A DNA stretch of 41,538 nucleotides from an uncultured bacterium. GTDB lineage: Bacteria > Spirochaetota > UBA4802 > UB4802. Below, one piece after another: positions 25,653 to 34,313 of the stretch. The notes below the pieces were generated by a model. The model was not told where the DNA came from. It saw only the letters and a list, made by a program, of their open reading frames with translations, and ran no database searches. The stretch covers positions 1 through 41,538 of the forward strand of contig CALEUQ010000034.1 in assembly GCA_937920495.1 (NCBI GenBank), given 5' to 3'. Position 1 is the stretch's first letter; each line of letters starts with the position of its first letter. The position numbers and the translations under genes were made by a program.

Positions 25653-27455
25653 TTATAGCCGTAAGATTATGAAGCTATTTTCCGTACGAATATACACTTG
25701 TTTGGGCGTTAATGCCAATATTTCATTATTTCTGGAAGGCAGTGTATATGACCATAATACTTCACCGGTATCTGAAATGTGATAAAACACATTGTCTGCT
25801 ATACAGACAATCCCCTTTGACGTATATTGTAGTGAATGTATATCTTTGCTAAGGCTTATATGCCATTGCAACGTCCCCATAGCGGTAAGTTTAGCGAGCG
25901 TACCCTTAGCGGTTGCAAATAGTATGCCTCCAGGATGTTCTACCGCAGTTACTATCTCACTATCATTATATCTCCATATAACCTCATCTCGTAAAAGATG
26001 GACTTTTTCAATAGAGGTGGTGGTCACTATATACATTTCAGGGTAGTTAGCAAAAATGCCATTACTCACCACCGTGCCAATATGTTTCCTGTAAATGCTA
26101 ACACCCAGCACTACATCTATTGCATACAGATATCCATCAGCAGTTGCTACACATACCATCTGCCCAAACAAAACCGGCTTGGAAACAATCGGAGCATTGC
26201 AATTGACTTTATGGCGTATCTGGCCGTTTTTAGTAATAAAATACATAAAACCTTTTGTTGTTGGAATTGCCAGCATATCACGTATCGGTACAATGCTATC
26301 GCCCATAATGCTCCCTTCAATTTCTATCTCCCATTTAGTATTGCCTTTTGTATCAAGAGCCTGCAACACCCTGCTCTGGAAGATAATATAATCATCCCAT
26401 ATATACGGTTTAGATTCAACAGGATAATCCTGCATCCATTGTACAAGATTATTTTCACAATAATAGATGCCATTATTGGTTGTTACCACAAGATCATTTT
26501 TATATAACCTAATTGAAACGATTGGGTACAGATCATTAATGCCTAACGCTTTATCTTCATCAATAGCTATGTGCGTACTCACATTCTGATTGAGTGCATC
26601 AAGAACCTGCATTTCATTTTCATCTGCTTTAGATACAGGAATTGATTGCTTAATTGCTTCATCCAGTGATACCTTTTTTTCTTTAACAACTTTTTGTATG
26701 GTGTGCAGTGTGCGTATATCAACCACACTCGATTTTCCACCATCAACCACAACACCGGGGATATCGTCTGTGGGCATATCAGGTAAACGTGGGGTAAGAA
26801 GCACCCTGCCATCAAGTACAACCAGTTTTGTTGAATGATTATCAGATTTAACCAGAAATGAAGTCCCGCGTATACCTGCAACTGCTGTCTTTGTCTTTAC
26901 CAGAATACTATCCCCTTTGTGCAATTTCTGTACTGTTGCATAGAGTATACCCTTATCCATTGAAGCAGCAAGCGATAGTACCTGTGTATGTTGCAGTGAA
27001 TGTATTGAAACGTTTGAATTCTCGTCAATTCGTAATGTTGCCGATCCTATCTCTATTATGGCCATTGATTTTTTTTCAGTTATAATAGTATCAGATTGTA
27101 CTATTTCCATCCCGCTATCCAGATTGATAGATTCATTATCCCTGATTAGCAGAACATTGCCAACAACAGCTTTACATACAGCTGGCTTGTGAGCAGGTTT
27201 TTCCACAAAGCGGTTAAAAAGTATAACACCACATACCACAACTGCAGCTATACCTGCAGCAACGTAAAGCCACTTTTTTTTATACGTCTTTGATGATTTT
27301 GAATGTTCAATGATATCTTTATAGGTATATGTATCACGTAGTGGGGGTAATGATGATTGCCACCTGGACAATGCGGTGCATAGGGCATCTGCCACATCAC
27401 CTGCGTAACTAGCTATTTCTGCATACAGTTCCTTTTCATCAGCCCATCTATTCAT
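25653..27455 (-). CDS. FecR-domain membrane protein with PQQ-like beta-propeller (putative anti-sigma or sensor)
   Basis: This 600-residue protein has a cytoplasmic N-terminus of about 60 residues, one transmembrane helix (about 63-82, WLYVAAGIAAVVVCGVILFN), then a FecR domain (about 95-215; MEIVQSDTIITEKKSMAIIE, AVAGIRGTSFLVKS), and a C-terminal propeller (about 310-600) with repeats like ALDTKGNTKWEIEIEG, YFITKNGQIRHKVN and HISDTGEVLWSYTLPS. FecR domains commonly belong to envelope regulators that control an ECF sigma factor, and such a gene (27510-28079) lies 54 bp upstream. The N-terminal part has no recognised zinc anti-sigma motif, so the anti-sigma role is inferred from context. Confidence 0.85.
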   Translation of the reverse strand: MNRWADEKELYAEIASYAGDVADALCTALSRWQSSLPPLRDTYTYKDIIEHSKSSKTYKKKWLYVAAGIAAVVVCGVILFNRFVEKPAHKPAVCKAVVGNVLLIRDNESINLDSGMEIVQSDTIITEKKSMAIIEIGSATLRIDENSNVSIHSLQHTQVLSLAASMDKGILYATVQKLHKGDSILVKTKTAVAGIRGTSFLVKSDNHSTKLVVLDGRVLLTPRLPDMPTDDIPGVVVDGGKSSVVDIRTLHTIQKVVKEKKVSLDEAIKQSIPVSKADENEMQVLDALNQNVSTHIAIDEDKALGINDLYPIVSIRLYKNDLVVTTNNGIYYCENNLVQWMQDYPVESKPYIWDDYIIFQSRVLQALDTKGNTKWEIEIEGSIMGDSIVPIRDMLAIPTTKGFMYFITKNGQIRHKVNCNAPIVSKPVLFGQMVCVATADGYLYAIDVVLGVSIYRKHIGTVVSNGIFANYPEMYIVTTTSIEKVHLLRDEVIWRYNDSEIVTAVEHPGGILFATAKGTLAKLTAMGTLQWHISLSKDIHSLQYTSKGIVCIADNVFYHISDTGEVLWSYTLPSRNNEILALTPKQVYIRTENSFIILRL

Positions 27456-27509
27456 AACAATCCCAAAACCATATTATATATATACTAACATCCATGTGCA
27501 CATTGATGT

Positions 27510-28079
27510 TTATATAGCTCCCCTTTTTTTAAGAAAGTCGGTAATATACATAATAGCTTTCTCCATGCGCCATTTTGCAGTACGCTCAGAAATATTTAAA
27601 ATTGTTGCAATATCACTATACTGCAATTGCTGTCCAAAACGCAAAAGGAATACTTCTCTGAATTTATCAGATAATGCATCGACAGCTAAAGAAAATTCCT
27701 GTGTCAACTCATTATCAATGATATAGTCTTCAGGAGTTTTTATTCCTTCAGCCTGCATCAAACGCTGTTCCTCTCTTTCAATCATGGTATCAGTTTTATG
27801 TACTTTGTACCTGTGATTCTTGGCACAATTAATTGCAATCTTATAGATCCATGAAGAAAATGTGCGCGTTACATCAAACCTGTGCAAATGCCTGTATGCT
27901 CTGATGAAAACATCGTGCATGAGATCAATTGCATCTTCCTCATTGTACACATAGCTATACAGAAGCTTAAAAATACGCTCTGAATAACGCTGATAGAGCT
28001 CTTCAAATGCATGGTCATTTCCATCAATTACACACTTAACCAGTTCTTCATCTTTCAGAGCTTTAAACGTTTGACTCAT
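27510..28079 (-). CDS. ECF-type RNA polymerase sigma factor
   Basis: This 189-residue sigma-70-family protein has only regions 2 and 4. Region 2 reads AFEELYQRYSERIFKLLYSY, then EEDAIDLMHDVFIRAYRHL and FSSWIYKIAINCAKNH; region 4 reads LSDKFREVFLLRFGQQLQYS and IATILNISERTAKWRMEKA. It recruits RNA polymerase to a stress or envelope regulon. Its likely partner is the downstream FecR/propeller membrane protein. A possible promoter (TTGCAC, 17 nt, GATATA) lies in the 89-bp gap after zapA. Confidence 0.93.
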   Translation of the reverse strand: MSQTFKALKDEELVKCVIDGNDHAFEELYQRYSERIFKLLYSYVYNEEDAIDLMHDVFIRAYRHLHRFDVTRTFSSWIYKIAINCAKNHRYKVHKTDTMIEREEQRLMQAEGIKTPEDYIIDNELTQEFSLAVDALSDKFREVFLLRFGQQLQYSDIATILNISERTAKWRMEKAIMYITDFLKKRGAI

Positions 28080-28168
28080 TGCTATTATTATATATCAGTG
28101 GAATGTACTAAAAGTGCAATATAAGGAACAAATTTTTGTATATTTATTATTTCATTCATGCTTTATAT

Positions 28169-28507
28169 TCACAGGTGTTGACGATGCTTCCCTGATACAC
28201 TGAAAACATCACCAATCAACCCTTCATCAAGCATGGAAATGAGCATATTAGTTTTTTCACGGATTTCATCTGTTGCCATATATTCAGATTCTTTCATCTG
28301 AAAAAGCTCATCAGCAATATTCAGTGCAGCAAGGATGGCAATCTGTACAGGAGTAGCATGTGGTATGCTTTTTGCCACATCTTCCATCTTGCCGTTTACA
28401 TAATCAGCAACTTTTGCAATATAATCGCTGGAGGCATCACCTTCTATGGTATATACCTGCCCCAGTATGGTTACTTTTACTTTATTGGGATTTGGCACCG
28501 ATATCAT
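28169..28507 (-). CDS. zapA: Cell division protein ZapA
   Basis: This 112-residue protein bundles FtsZ filaments. It has the ZapA pattern KVKVTILGQVYTIEGDASSD, YIAKVADYVNGKM and VQIAILAALNIADEL followed by a short coiled coil. The start overlaps the upstream coiled-coil gene's stop (ATGA, 4 bp), so the two are translated together. Confidence 0.9.
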   Translation of the reverse strand: MISVPNPNKVKVTILGQVYTIEGDASSDYIAKVADYVNGKMEDVAKSIPHATPVQIAILAALNIADELFQMKESEYMATDEIREKTNMLISMLDEGLIGDVFSVSGKHRQHL

Positions 28508-29148
28508 TTTTCATCATCCTCAATAATTATAAAATCTTCATCATCAGCAATCTTTTCTTTTGATGCTTTTTTTTCTGTTGTTTCTTCATCAATTATTATC
28601 AAATCCCCCTCAACATCATCAATAACTATCTCTTCATCTGTATCATCAAGCAATACGATTTCATCTTCTGCAGTTGGAAGAGTATCAACTTCAACATCCC
28701 CTTTTGAGGTTTCAGTATCATCAATGATAATGATATCCTCTTCATCAGAGAGCTTTTCTTCCAAAAATTCTTCTTCAGGCTTTGGTTCCGGCCGCTGTGG
28801 TTTTGGCTCTGCAGGCTTAGGTTGTGATTGTGGTTTGACATCAAACGCAGGAGCCTTTCCTGATTTTAATGTATCAAGTTTGCCCAGCATCTCAATAATC
28901 TTCTTTTCCAGCACTTCTTCACGCTGTTTAATCTGAGCCAGCTCATTGGTAGCATTTTCTATTTCCTTTTTAAGCCGTGCTATTTCCTGCTCTTTTTCTT
29001 CCAGACTTAAACGTGCTTCCTCAGCTTGTACCTTTAATGATTCATTATCAGATTCCAGCTTGGCGTTTTCGGCCCTGAGATCACCAATAAGCTGCAACGC
29101 TTTTATAATCCTGCTTTCAAGCTCCTCTAATTGCTGCATTGTAATCAT
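28504..29148 (-). CDS. ZapB-like coiled-coil protein with acidic isoleucine-rich repeats
   Basis: This 214-residue protein has an N-terminal coiled coil (about residues 4-95, heptads of Leu/Glu/Lys), a Pro-Lys-rich hinge (QSQPKPAEPKPQRPEPKPEE), then a strongly acidic tail with five variants of one short motif: EDIIIIDDTE, DEIVLLDDTD, EEIVIDDVE, GDLIIIDEE and DFIIIEDDE. GGAGGAT gives a strong ribosome site. Coupling to zapA suggests a division role like ZapB, which is also a coiled coil working with ZapA, but the tail is unlike ZapB. Function is inferred from context only. Confidence 0.75.
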   Translation of the reverse strand: MITMQQLEELESRIIKALQLIGDLRAENAKLESDNESLKVQAEEARLSLEEKEQEIARLKKEIENATNELAQIKQREEVLEKKIIEMLGKLDTLKSGKAPAFDVKPQSQPKPAEPKPQRPEPKPEEEFLEEKLSDEEDIIIIDDTETSKGDVEVDTLPTAEDEIVLLDDTDEEIVIDDVEGDLIIIDEETTEKKASKEKIADDEDFIIIEDDEK

Positions 29149-29160
29149 GTGAACATCCTC

Positions 29161-29531
29161 CCGAATTAATCATTTTTTTAAAGTTGGGCTGTTGTAAATG
29201 TCGGCAAAAAAATACTAACTGTAAACAAAAATATTACACTCGCGTTTTATACTAAGATTTTATTCCATTACTTGATGACATGACAGCACAATCATCACAC
29301 ACTTTTACGTGATTACTACAAGCGTTATTGCCGTTTAGACACTATAATTACACATCATGTAAATCAATGGTAATAAGGTATAATGGCAGTTGCATAAAAT
29401 CAAGATTAATTTTGTAATTTTTTCAAGATTTATTCCTTAAATAAAATTTGTGAACATAATGAACATAGTGTACACCGTTTTATTAACAAAATATTTTTAA
29501 GGAACTTTTAGTGTAAATTTTTTGTATAAAA
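29161..29531. other. AT-rich intergenic stretch
   Basis: These 371 bases lie between the outer-membrane protein gene and the coiled-coil gene, both on the minus strand. I see no gene. A minus-strand promoter for the coiled coil-zapA unit must lie here or in the start-proximal part, but no box pair stands out. GAACATA is repeated at 29453 and 29461. No convincing terminator follows the outer-membrane protein gene. Confidence 0.5.
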
Positions 29532-30458
29532 TTACCATACCGATGAAGCTTCTAAACTTATTGCATATTGAATAGAATAATCATAATTTTGTAACACATT
29601 GTACAATAATCCTGTACCAATAAATGTTTTTTCACTAAAGAAATAACGTATACCCATAGAAGTAACTAAAAAGAATGTATCATTATACCCTTTGTATAAA
29701 ACAGGTAACTCATGCTCCCCATAGACAGGGCTGTTATTTACCCTATCCCCCAAACAAAATGACAGGTATGGTATCACCGGGAATATTTCATACACCGCCG
29801 TTAAAGCCACAGATACTATATCATCTGATAATTTTGTGTAATACAGCATACTGCCTTTTTTAAATGGGTTCAACCCAAATACATTTTTCCAGGTACTCAC
29901 GCGTAATATATTAAGCGATAATCCTTCAAAAACCGATTCACCTGGCTTAGGCATTAACGTATAACAACCGGAAAATATAATTGTTAATGGATGTGTAGCA
30001 TATGCGGCTACAAAACTTAATGAAAATGTTGTAATCCCTGACTCAGCAGGCATGGTTGTTTCATTGTAATATACATCAGGGGCTGCTGGCAATACCAATT
30101 CAAGTATTATGCCGGATAAAACGGTATTACATAAAAGTCCAAAACTGTGCCATATTCCTATTGTGCTGTCACCTATTGTAGTGTTCGATAGTTGTTGACT
30201 ATTGACCTGCAGCATTGAAGCAGAAAACCTGATATCAGTCCCTGGCAATATGGCAGTATGTATGTGCACGTATTCTTTTATATGTGTTCTGTTTGTCTGG
30301 ATTAGATCAATGCCACAATACCCTTCGATTGAACCTTCGTCAACTGTATACATGGAAGGTGTCAATGGCTTTCCTGTAGCCTGAGTATGTGCGATAGTAA
30401 CTATAAAAACAAAAAGCGCCACACGTATGGCGCCTGTAATTTCTGGTTTGAACAGCAT
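29532..30458 (-). CDS. Putative outer-membrane beta-barrel protein
   Basis: This protein of about 308 residues has an N-terminal signal (VALFVFIVTIAHTQA) and alternating strand patterns to the end. It finishes ISLEASSVW, and a C-terminal aromatic residue is typical of barrels inserted by BamA. I cannot name a family. The longer frame starts at TTG 30464; the ATG at 30458 is preferred although no ribosome site is seen. The gene begins 15 bp after rplT, and an intrinsic terminator (30405-30433) lies inside its signal-peptide codons, so expression would depend on read-through or another promoter. Confidence 0.65.
   Translation of the reverse strand: MLFKPEITGAIRVALFVFIVTIAHTQATGKPLTPSMYTVDEGSIEGYCGIDLIQTNRTHIKEYVHIHTAILPGTDIRFSASMLQVNSQQLSNTTIGDSTIGIWHSFGLLCNTVLSGIILELVLPAAPDVYYNETTMPAESGITTFSLSFVAAYATHPLTIIFSGCYTLMPKPGESVFEGLSLNILRVSTWKNVFGLNPFKKGSMLYYTKLSDDIVSVALTAVYEIFPVIPYLSFCLGDRVNNSPVYGEHELPVLYKGYNDTFFLVTSMGIRYFFSEKTFIGTGLLYNVLQNYDYSIQYAISLEASSVW
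30405..30433 (-). terminator. Intrinsic terminator of the infC-rpmI-rplT operon
   Basis: On the minus strand GCGCCA (30433-30428) and TGGCGC (30421-30416) form a G-C-rich stem with a 6-nt loop, followed by TTTTTGTTTTT. It lies 40 nt after the rplT stop, but also 25 nt inside the next coding frame. Confidence 0.75.
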
Positions 30459-30472
30459 GGTCAATTACATTG

Positions 30473-30829
30473 CTATGCAGCTTTGTTTGTTACCTTTTCA
30501 ACAATTGCCTTGAATGCAGCTGTATCGCTTACTGCAAGCTCAGCCAGCATCTTTCGGTCAATAAGGATATTGGCTTTCTTCATGCCGTCAATGAGGCGGC
30601 TGTATGAAATACCGTAAAGACGTGCAGCTGCATTAATGCGCATAATCCATAATGCCCTGAAATCACGTTTTTTACGTCTTCTATCCTTATACGAATTCTG
30701 CAATTTTTTTCTTCGGGCATCTTTTGCAGTTCGCCACAGGTTTTTGCGTGCACCGTAAAAACCCTTCACATCCTTCAATATTTTTTCGCGTCTTTTATGA
30801 TGAACTTTACCTGTTGTTGCTCGTGGCAT
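30473..30829 (-). CDS. rplT: 50S ribosomal protein L20
   Basis: This 118-residue basic protein begins [20 protein letters not shown] and contains [20 protein letters not shown], the L20 form. It is needed for early 50S assembly and in several bacteria represses its own operon. AGAGGTAAG precedes the ATG. It is the third gene of infC-rpmI-rplT. Confidence 0.97.
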   Translation of the reverse strand: MPRATTGKVHHKRREKILKDVKGFYGARKNLWRTAKDARRKKLQNSYKDRRRKKRDFRALWIMRINAAARLYGISYSRLIDGMKKANILIDRKMLAELAVSDTAAFKAIVEKVTNKAA

Positions 30830-30847
30830 AATTCTTACCTCTCTACA

Positions 30848-31045
30848 TTATGAATATGGCAATAGTCGTGCAAAGCGCTTTGCATCTGAATCAGATACAT
30901 AGGCAGCCTTCCTCAATGCACGTTTGCGCTTTGGGCTTTTTGATTCTAAAAGATGGCTTTTCCATCCTTTTGCCCGTTTTATCTTGCCGGTAGCTGTCAC
31001 TTTAAACCGCTTTTTGGCACCACTGTTGGTTTTTAACTTTGGCAT
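30848..31045 (-). CDS. rpmI: 50S ribosomal protein L35
   Basis: This 65-residue basic protein begins [20 protein letters not shown] and contains the L35 core [20 protein letters not shown]. It lies 17 bp after infC and 18 bp before rplT, the standard order. Confidence 0.97.
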   Translation of the reverse strand: MPKLKTNSGAKKRFKVTATGKIKRAKGWKSHLLESKSPKRKRALRKAAYVSDSDAKRFARLLPYS

Positions 31046-31062
31046 TGTAACCCTCTCTTCGC

Positions 31063-31620
31063 TTATTGATTATTCTGCTCCTCTTTCCGCTTCTTCTGCG
31101 TAGCTGACATTGGAGCCATTATCATGGTTATATTTCTGCCTTCTTTTGAAGGATTAGTTTCAACTAACGCTACATCCTCTAAAGCCTGTTTCACATCCTC
31201 TAATACCTTAAAACCTAAATCACTGTGCACCACTTCTCTACCCCTGAACATGACAGTAAATTTTACCTTATTGCCCTCTTCAATGAACTCACGGGCATGG
31301 CGCACCTTATGTTGAAAGTCATGCAAATCTATAGAAGGCCTGAGTTTAATCTCTTTAACCTGGATTACCTTCTGCTTCTTCTTGGCTTCCTTGGCTTTTT
31401 TGATTTGCTCAAATTTGAATTTGCTGTAATCAATGATCTTTACAACTGGTGGATCCTGATTTGGTGATATCTCAACTAAATCAAGGCCTTTATCTGATGC
31501 TTTTTGCAATGCTTCCTGTAGCGGAATTACCTGCGGACCACCATCTTCACCAACTAAACGAACCATAGAGGCTCGTATCTCATCATTTACCCTGAAACGC
31601 TTGGTATCAACCCGGTCTAT
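31063..31620 (-). CDS. infC: Translation initiation factor IF-3, probable AUA start
   Basis: IF-3 keeps the ribosomal subunits apart and checks the start codon. The first ATG in frame (31566) gives 167 residues and removes conserved sequence; the frame upstream encodes RVNDEIRAS, matching the IF-3 N-terminus (usually RINEEIRA). Reading further up, AAGGAGG (31632-31626) sits 5 nt before an ATA codon (31620-31618), and no ATG, GTG or TTG lies between the upstream stop and 31566. I therefore place the start at ATA, giving 185 residues. Escherichia coli infC uses AUU, which IF-3 itself discriminates against, an autoregulation. The remainder ([20 protein letters not shown]) is standard. Confidence 0.9.
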   Translation of the reverse strand: MDRVDTKRFRVNDEIRASMVRLVGEDGGPQVIPLQEALQKASDKGLDLVEISPNQDPPVVKIIDYSKFKFEQIKKAKEAKKKQKVIQVKEIKLRPSIDLHDFQHKVRHAREFIEEGNKVKFTVMFRGREVVHSDLGFKVLEDVKQALEDVALVETNPSKEGRNITMIMAPMSATQKKRKEEQNNQ

Positions 31621-31833
31621 GTTACCCTCCTTACACTTTTTCTATACACAGAATGTACACACTAATTGTTATACTATATACCGTAATATAGAAAATATTT
31701 CAACGAAAAAATTTTCCACATCTTATCACTGTTATATATTAATCAACAATAATTCTATATATTATACAAAAAAATATTGAATAGCCAACATCCTTACCAC
31801 TTCAAAGCGGCCAGTGTGGCCTGTGTATTATCA

Positions 31834-33738
31834 TTATTGTTTATCTGCTATCTGCGCATGCACTAACTGGACAAATTCATCTATTTTCATAGTTTCAGTC
31901 TTTTGCTCACCCCTTTTGCGAACAGCAATAGTATTTTCCTGCATTTCTCTGCCACCAATCACACCTATATAGGGCACTCGTTGTTCTATTGCATCGCGTA
32001 TCTTATATTTTATGGTCTCATCACGCAGGTCAGTTTTCACGCGTATCCCCTGTACACGAAGCTTCAAGGCCAGATCTCTGGTATAGTCAGCATGCTCTGA
32101 CCCTACATTTACCAGTATAACCTGTACTGGCGACAGCCACACCGGGAACCTTCCTGCATAATGTTCCGTCAATATGCCAATAAAACGTTCAATTGATCCA
32201 AGTAGCGCTCTGTGTATCATATAAGGCCTGTGCTTCTGACCATCACTGCCAATATAATACAGATCAAACCGTTCAGGGAGGTTGAAATCAAACTGAATGG
32301 TGGTCATCTGCCATTCACGGCCCAGTGCATCCTTCACTTTAAGGTCAATTTTTGGTCCGTAAAATGCTCCCCCACCTTCGTCAACTTCTATATCAAGCTT
32401 CTCAGCTGCAACAGCTTTTTTCAATGACTCCTGTGCATCAATCCATCGGTTACTATCGCCCACTGATTTTGAAGGCTTTGTTGCCAGATATGCCTTGATA
32501 TCCCTGAATCCAAGCACCTTCCACATGTAGAGCGAAAATCGTAAAACCTCACGTACCTCATCTTCCATCTGCTCAGGCGTACAGAAGATATGGGCATCAT
32601 CCTGTGTAAATCCGCGCACACGCAACAGCCCATGCAACACCCCTGATTTTTCGTATCGATACACAGTACCAAGCTCAGCCCAACGCAGCGGCAGATCCCT
32701 GTAGGAATGCAAACTGGTCTGATAAATCTTTATATGGAACGGACAGTTCATGGGTTTTATATAGTAGTCATTGCCATCAATATCCATTGGCGAATACATA
32801 TTTTCTTTGTAAAAATCCAGATGCCCTGAGGTTTCCCATAACCTTGCACGCCCGATATGCGGTGTATACAGTATCTCATAGCCATTTTTGAAATGCTCTT
32901 CGCGCCACCACTGTTCCAGGATTGCTCTGAGCCTGCCGCCCTTTGGATGCCAGTATATGAGCCCGCCACCTGCATCCTCGTGTATGCTGAAAAGGTCAAG
33001 CTCTTTGCCCAAAATTCTGTGATCGCGCTTTCTTACCTCTTCAAGGAAATCAAGATGTTCCTTCAGCATCTTTTCATCAGGGAATGCAACTCCATAGATA
33101 CGCTGCAGCATCTTGTTGCGTTCATCCCCACGCCAGTAGGCTCCGGCAATGCTCAATAGCTTGAATGCTTGTATATATCCTGTAGCAGGCAAATGAGGTC
33201 CCCGGCACAGATCAACAAAATCACCCTGTTCATATAATGATACAATATCGTCCGATAGCTCCTGTAACAGCTCAACTTTATAGATTTCACCCAGGGTTGA
33301 AAACAGCTCTATGGCTTCCTTGCGGGGTATTTCCTTACGGATAATGGGTATATTTTCAGTAACTATCGTACGCATTTCCTCTTCTATTTTTACAAGGTCC
33401 TCCTGTGTAAAACCGTCAGGCTTGTCAAAATCATAGTAAAAACCTGTGTCTATGGCCGGGCCTATAGAAACTTTAACTTCAGGGAAAAGCCGTTTTACCG
33501 CCTGTGCCATAAGGTGCGAGGCAGAATGCCAGAACACATCTTTTCCTTCAGGGCTATCAAACCCTACAAGCTCAACCTGTACATTACCAGTTACTATCGT
33601 GCGCAAATCTTTAAGTATTCCATTTATTCGTGCTGCAACCGGTTTACTTTTACCATTGAGCCTGCTAAGTACATCAAGTAGCGTTGTGCCATCATCTATT
33701 TCCAGTGTTTTCCCGTTATTCAATTGTACCGTTGCCAT
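31834..33738 (-). CDS. thrS: Threonyl-tRNA synthetase
   Basis: This 634-residue class II synthetase has an N-terminal TGS domain (residues 1-62), the editing domain (HSASHLMAQAVKRLFP and DLCRGPHLPATG), the catalytic core (YIKPMNCPFHIKIYQ with zinc-ligand Cys; YRYEKSGVLHGLLRVRGFTQ; YMIHRALLGSIERF) and the C-terminal anticodon-binding domain (VQVILVNVGSEHADY). It charges and proofreads tRNA-Thr. It starts 28 bp after a tRNA-Val gene. A 5-bp hairpin (31809-31821) follows the stop without a clear T-run. Three copies of the GTWACTATCG word lie inside. Confidence 0.97.
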   Translation of the reverse strand: MATVQLNNGKTLEIDDGTTLLDVLSRLNGKSKPVAARINGILKDLRTIVTGNVQVELVGFDSPEGKDVFWHSASHLMAQAVKRLFPEVKVSIGPAIDTGFYYDFDKPDGFTQEDLVKIEEEMRTIVTENIPIIRKEIPRKEAIELFSTLGEIYKVELLQELSDDIVSLYEQGDFVDLCRGPHLPATGYIQAFKLLSIAGAYWRGDERNKMLQRIYGVAFPDEKMLKEHLDFLEEVRKRDHRILGKELDLFSIHEDAGGGLIYWHPKGGRLRAILEQWWREEHFKNGYEILYTPHIGRARLWETSGHLDFYKENMYSPMDIDGNDYYIKPMNCPFHIKIYQTSLHSYRDLPLRWAELGTVYRYEKSGVLHGLLRVRGFTQDDAHIFCTPEQMEDEVREVLRFSLYMWKVLGFRDIKAYLATKPSKSVGDSNRWIDAQESLKKAVAAEKLDIEVDEGGGAFYGPKIDLKVKDALGREWQMTTIQFDFNLPERFDLYYIGSDGQKHRPYMIHRALLGSIERFIGILTEHYAGRFPVWLSPVQVILVNVGSEHADYTRDLALKLRVQGIRVKTDLRDETIKYKIRDAIEQRVPYIGVIGGREMQENTIAVRKRGEQKTETMKIDEFVQLVHAQIADKQ

Positions 33739-33766
33739 ATTTTACACGCCTTCATAAATAAAAAAT

Positions 33767-33841
33767 TGGGCGATACTGGAGTTGAACCAGTGACCTCCTG
33801 CGTGTCGAGCAGGCGCTCTAACCAGGCTGAGCTAATCGCCC
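33767..33841 (-). tRNA. tRNA-Val (anticodon GAC)
   Basis: A 75-nt cloverleaf on the minus strand. The acceptor stem GGGCGAT pairs with ATCGCCC; D-stem GCTC/GAGC; anticodon stem CCTGC/GCAGG with loop TCGACAC, anticodon GAC; T-stem ACTGG/CCAGT with loop TTCAACT; discriminator A. CCA is not encoded. Position 33 is C rather than the near-universal U. The gene is followed by AATTTTTTATT and then thrS 28 bp downstream, so the two may share a transcript. Confidence 0.93.
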
Positions 33842-33899
33842 ATTACACGTGTGACTACTGTTAAGGATGAAATGTAAATACGAAAGAGCTTTTTGCCTG

Positions 33900-34304
33900 T
33901 CAAGACTTTTTCATAAATTCACGCTTTAGTGTCAGTATAGCACATAATCCAAACACTACACACCAAATATTAATACACGCGTTGAGCGCCCCATCCATCA
34001 AGGTTATGGTGTACATGCCATTCTGCAAGTTGAATGCCATATCAAGCAGCCCCAGGAATATCAATCCGCCACTTGCAGGCAAAAGTAAAAGCAAGGCTCT
34101 GACCCCTTTTTTTATGGCAAGTACCCCTCCCATAATCAGAGCTATCGCCAGAACGCTATCCGGCAGGGGAAATGAGTGCTCATAGGCAAAGTAACAGGCA
34201 GGCGGATTTTCAGGGGCAAGTCCTATGGTGAAAAATGCAATCCAGAATATAAGGATCCCTATCCCGGTAACTATCGCCAGATATGCTATCGTTTTTAATG
34301 ACAT
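33900..34304 (-). CDS. Small four-helix membrane protein of unknown function
   Basis: This 134-residue protein has four hydrophobic segments (about 5-28, 47-63, 68-88 and 105-126). I recognise no family. AAGGAGG lies at an ideal distance before the ATG, which supports real translation. It begins 9 bp after the SDR gene stop. The codons for KKGVRAL contain a 20-base string (34093-34112) that recurs, with one base different in length, in the REP-like region at 41383-41403. Confidence 0.7.
   Translation of the reverse strand: MSLKTIAYLAIVTGIGILIFWIAFFTIGLAPENPPACYFAYEHSFPLPDSVLAIALIMGGVLAIKKGVRALLLLLPASGGLIFLGLLDMAFNLQNGMYTITLMDGALNACINIWCVVFGLCAILTLKREFMKKS
34093..34112. repeat. REP-tail-like string inside a coding frame
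   Basis: AAGGCTCTGACCCCTTTTTT matches 41383-41403, which reads the same with one extra C. The second site lies just before a REP-associated transposase gene. It may be an old insertion or coincidence. Confidence 0.4.
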
Positions 34305-34313
34305 ACAACCTCC

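Noticed and set aside
31063-31566. infC starting at the first ATG
   Set aside because: It would delete the conserved N-terminal RVNDEIRAS and ignore the strong Shine-Dalgarno before ATA.
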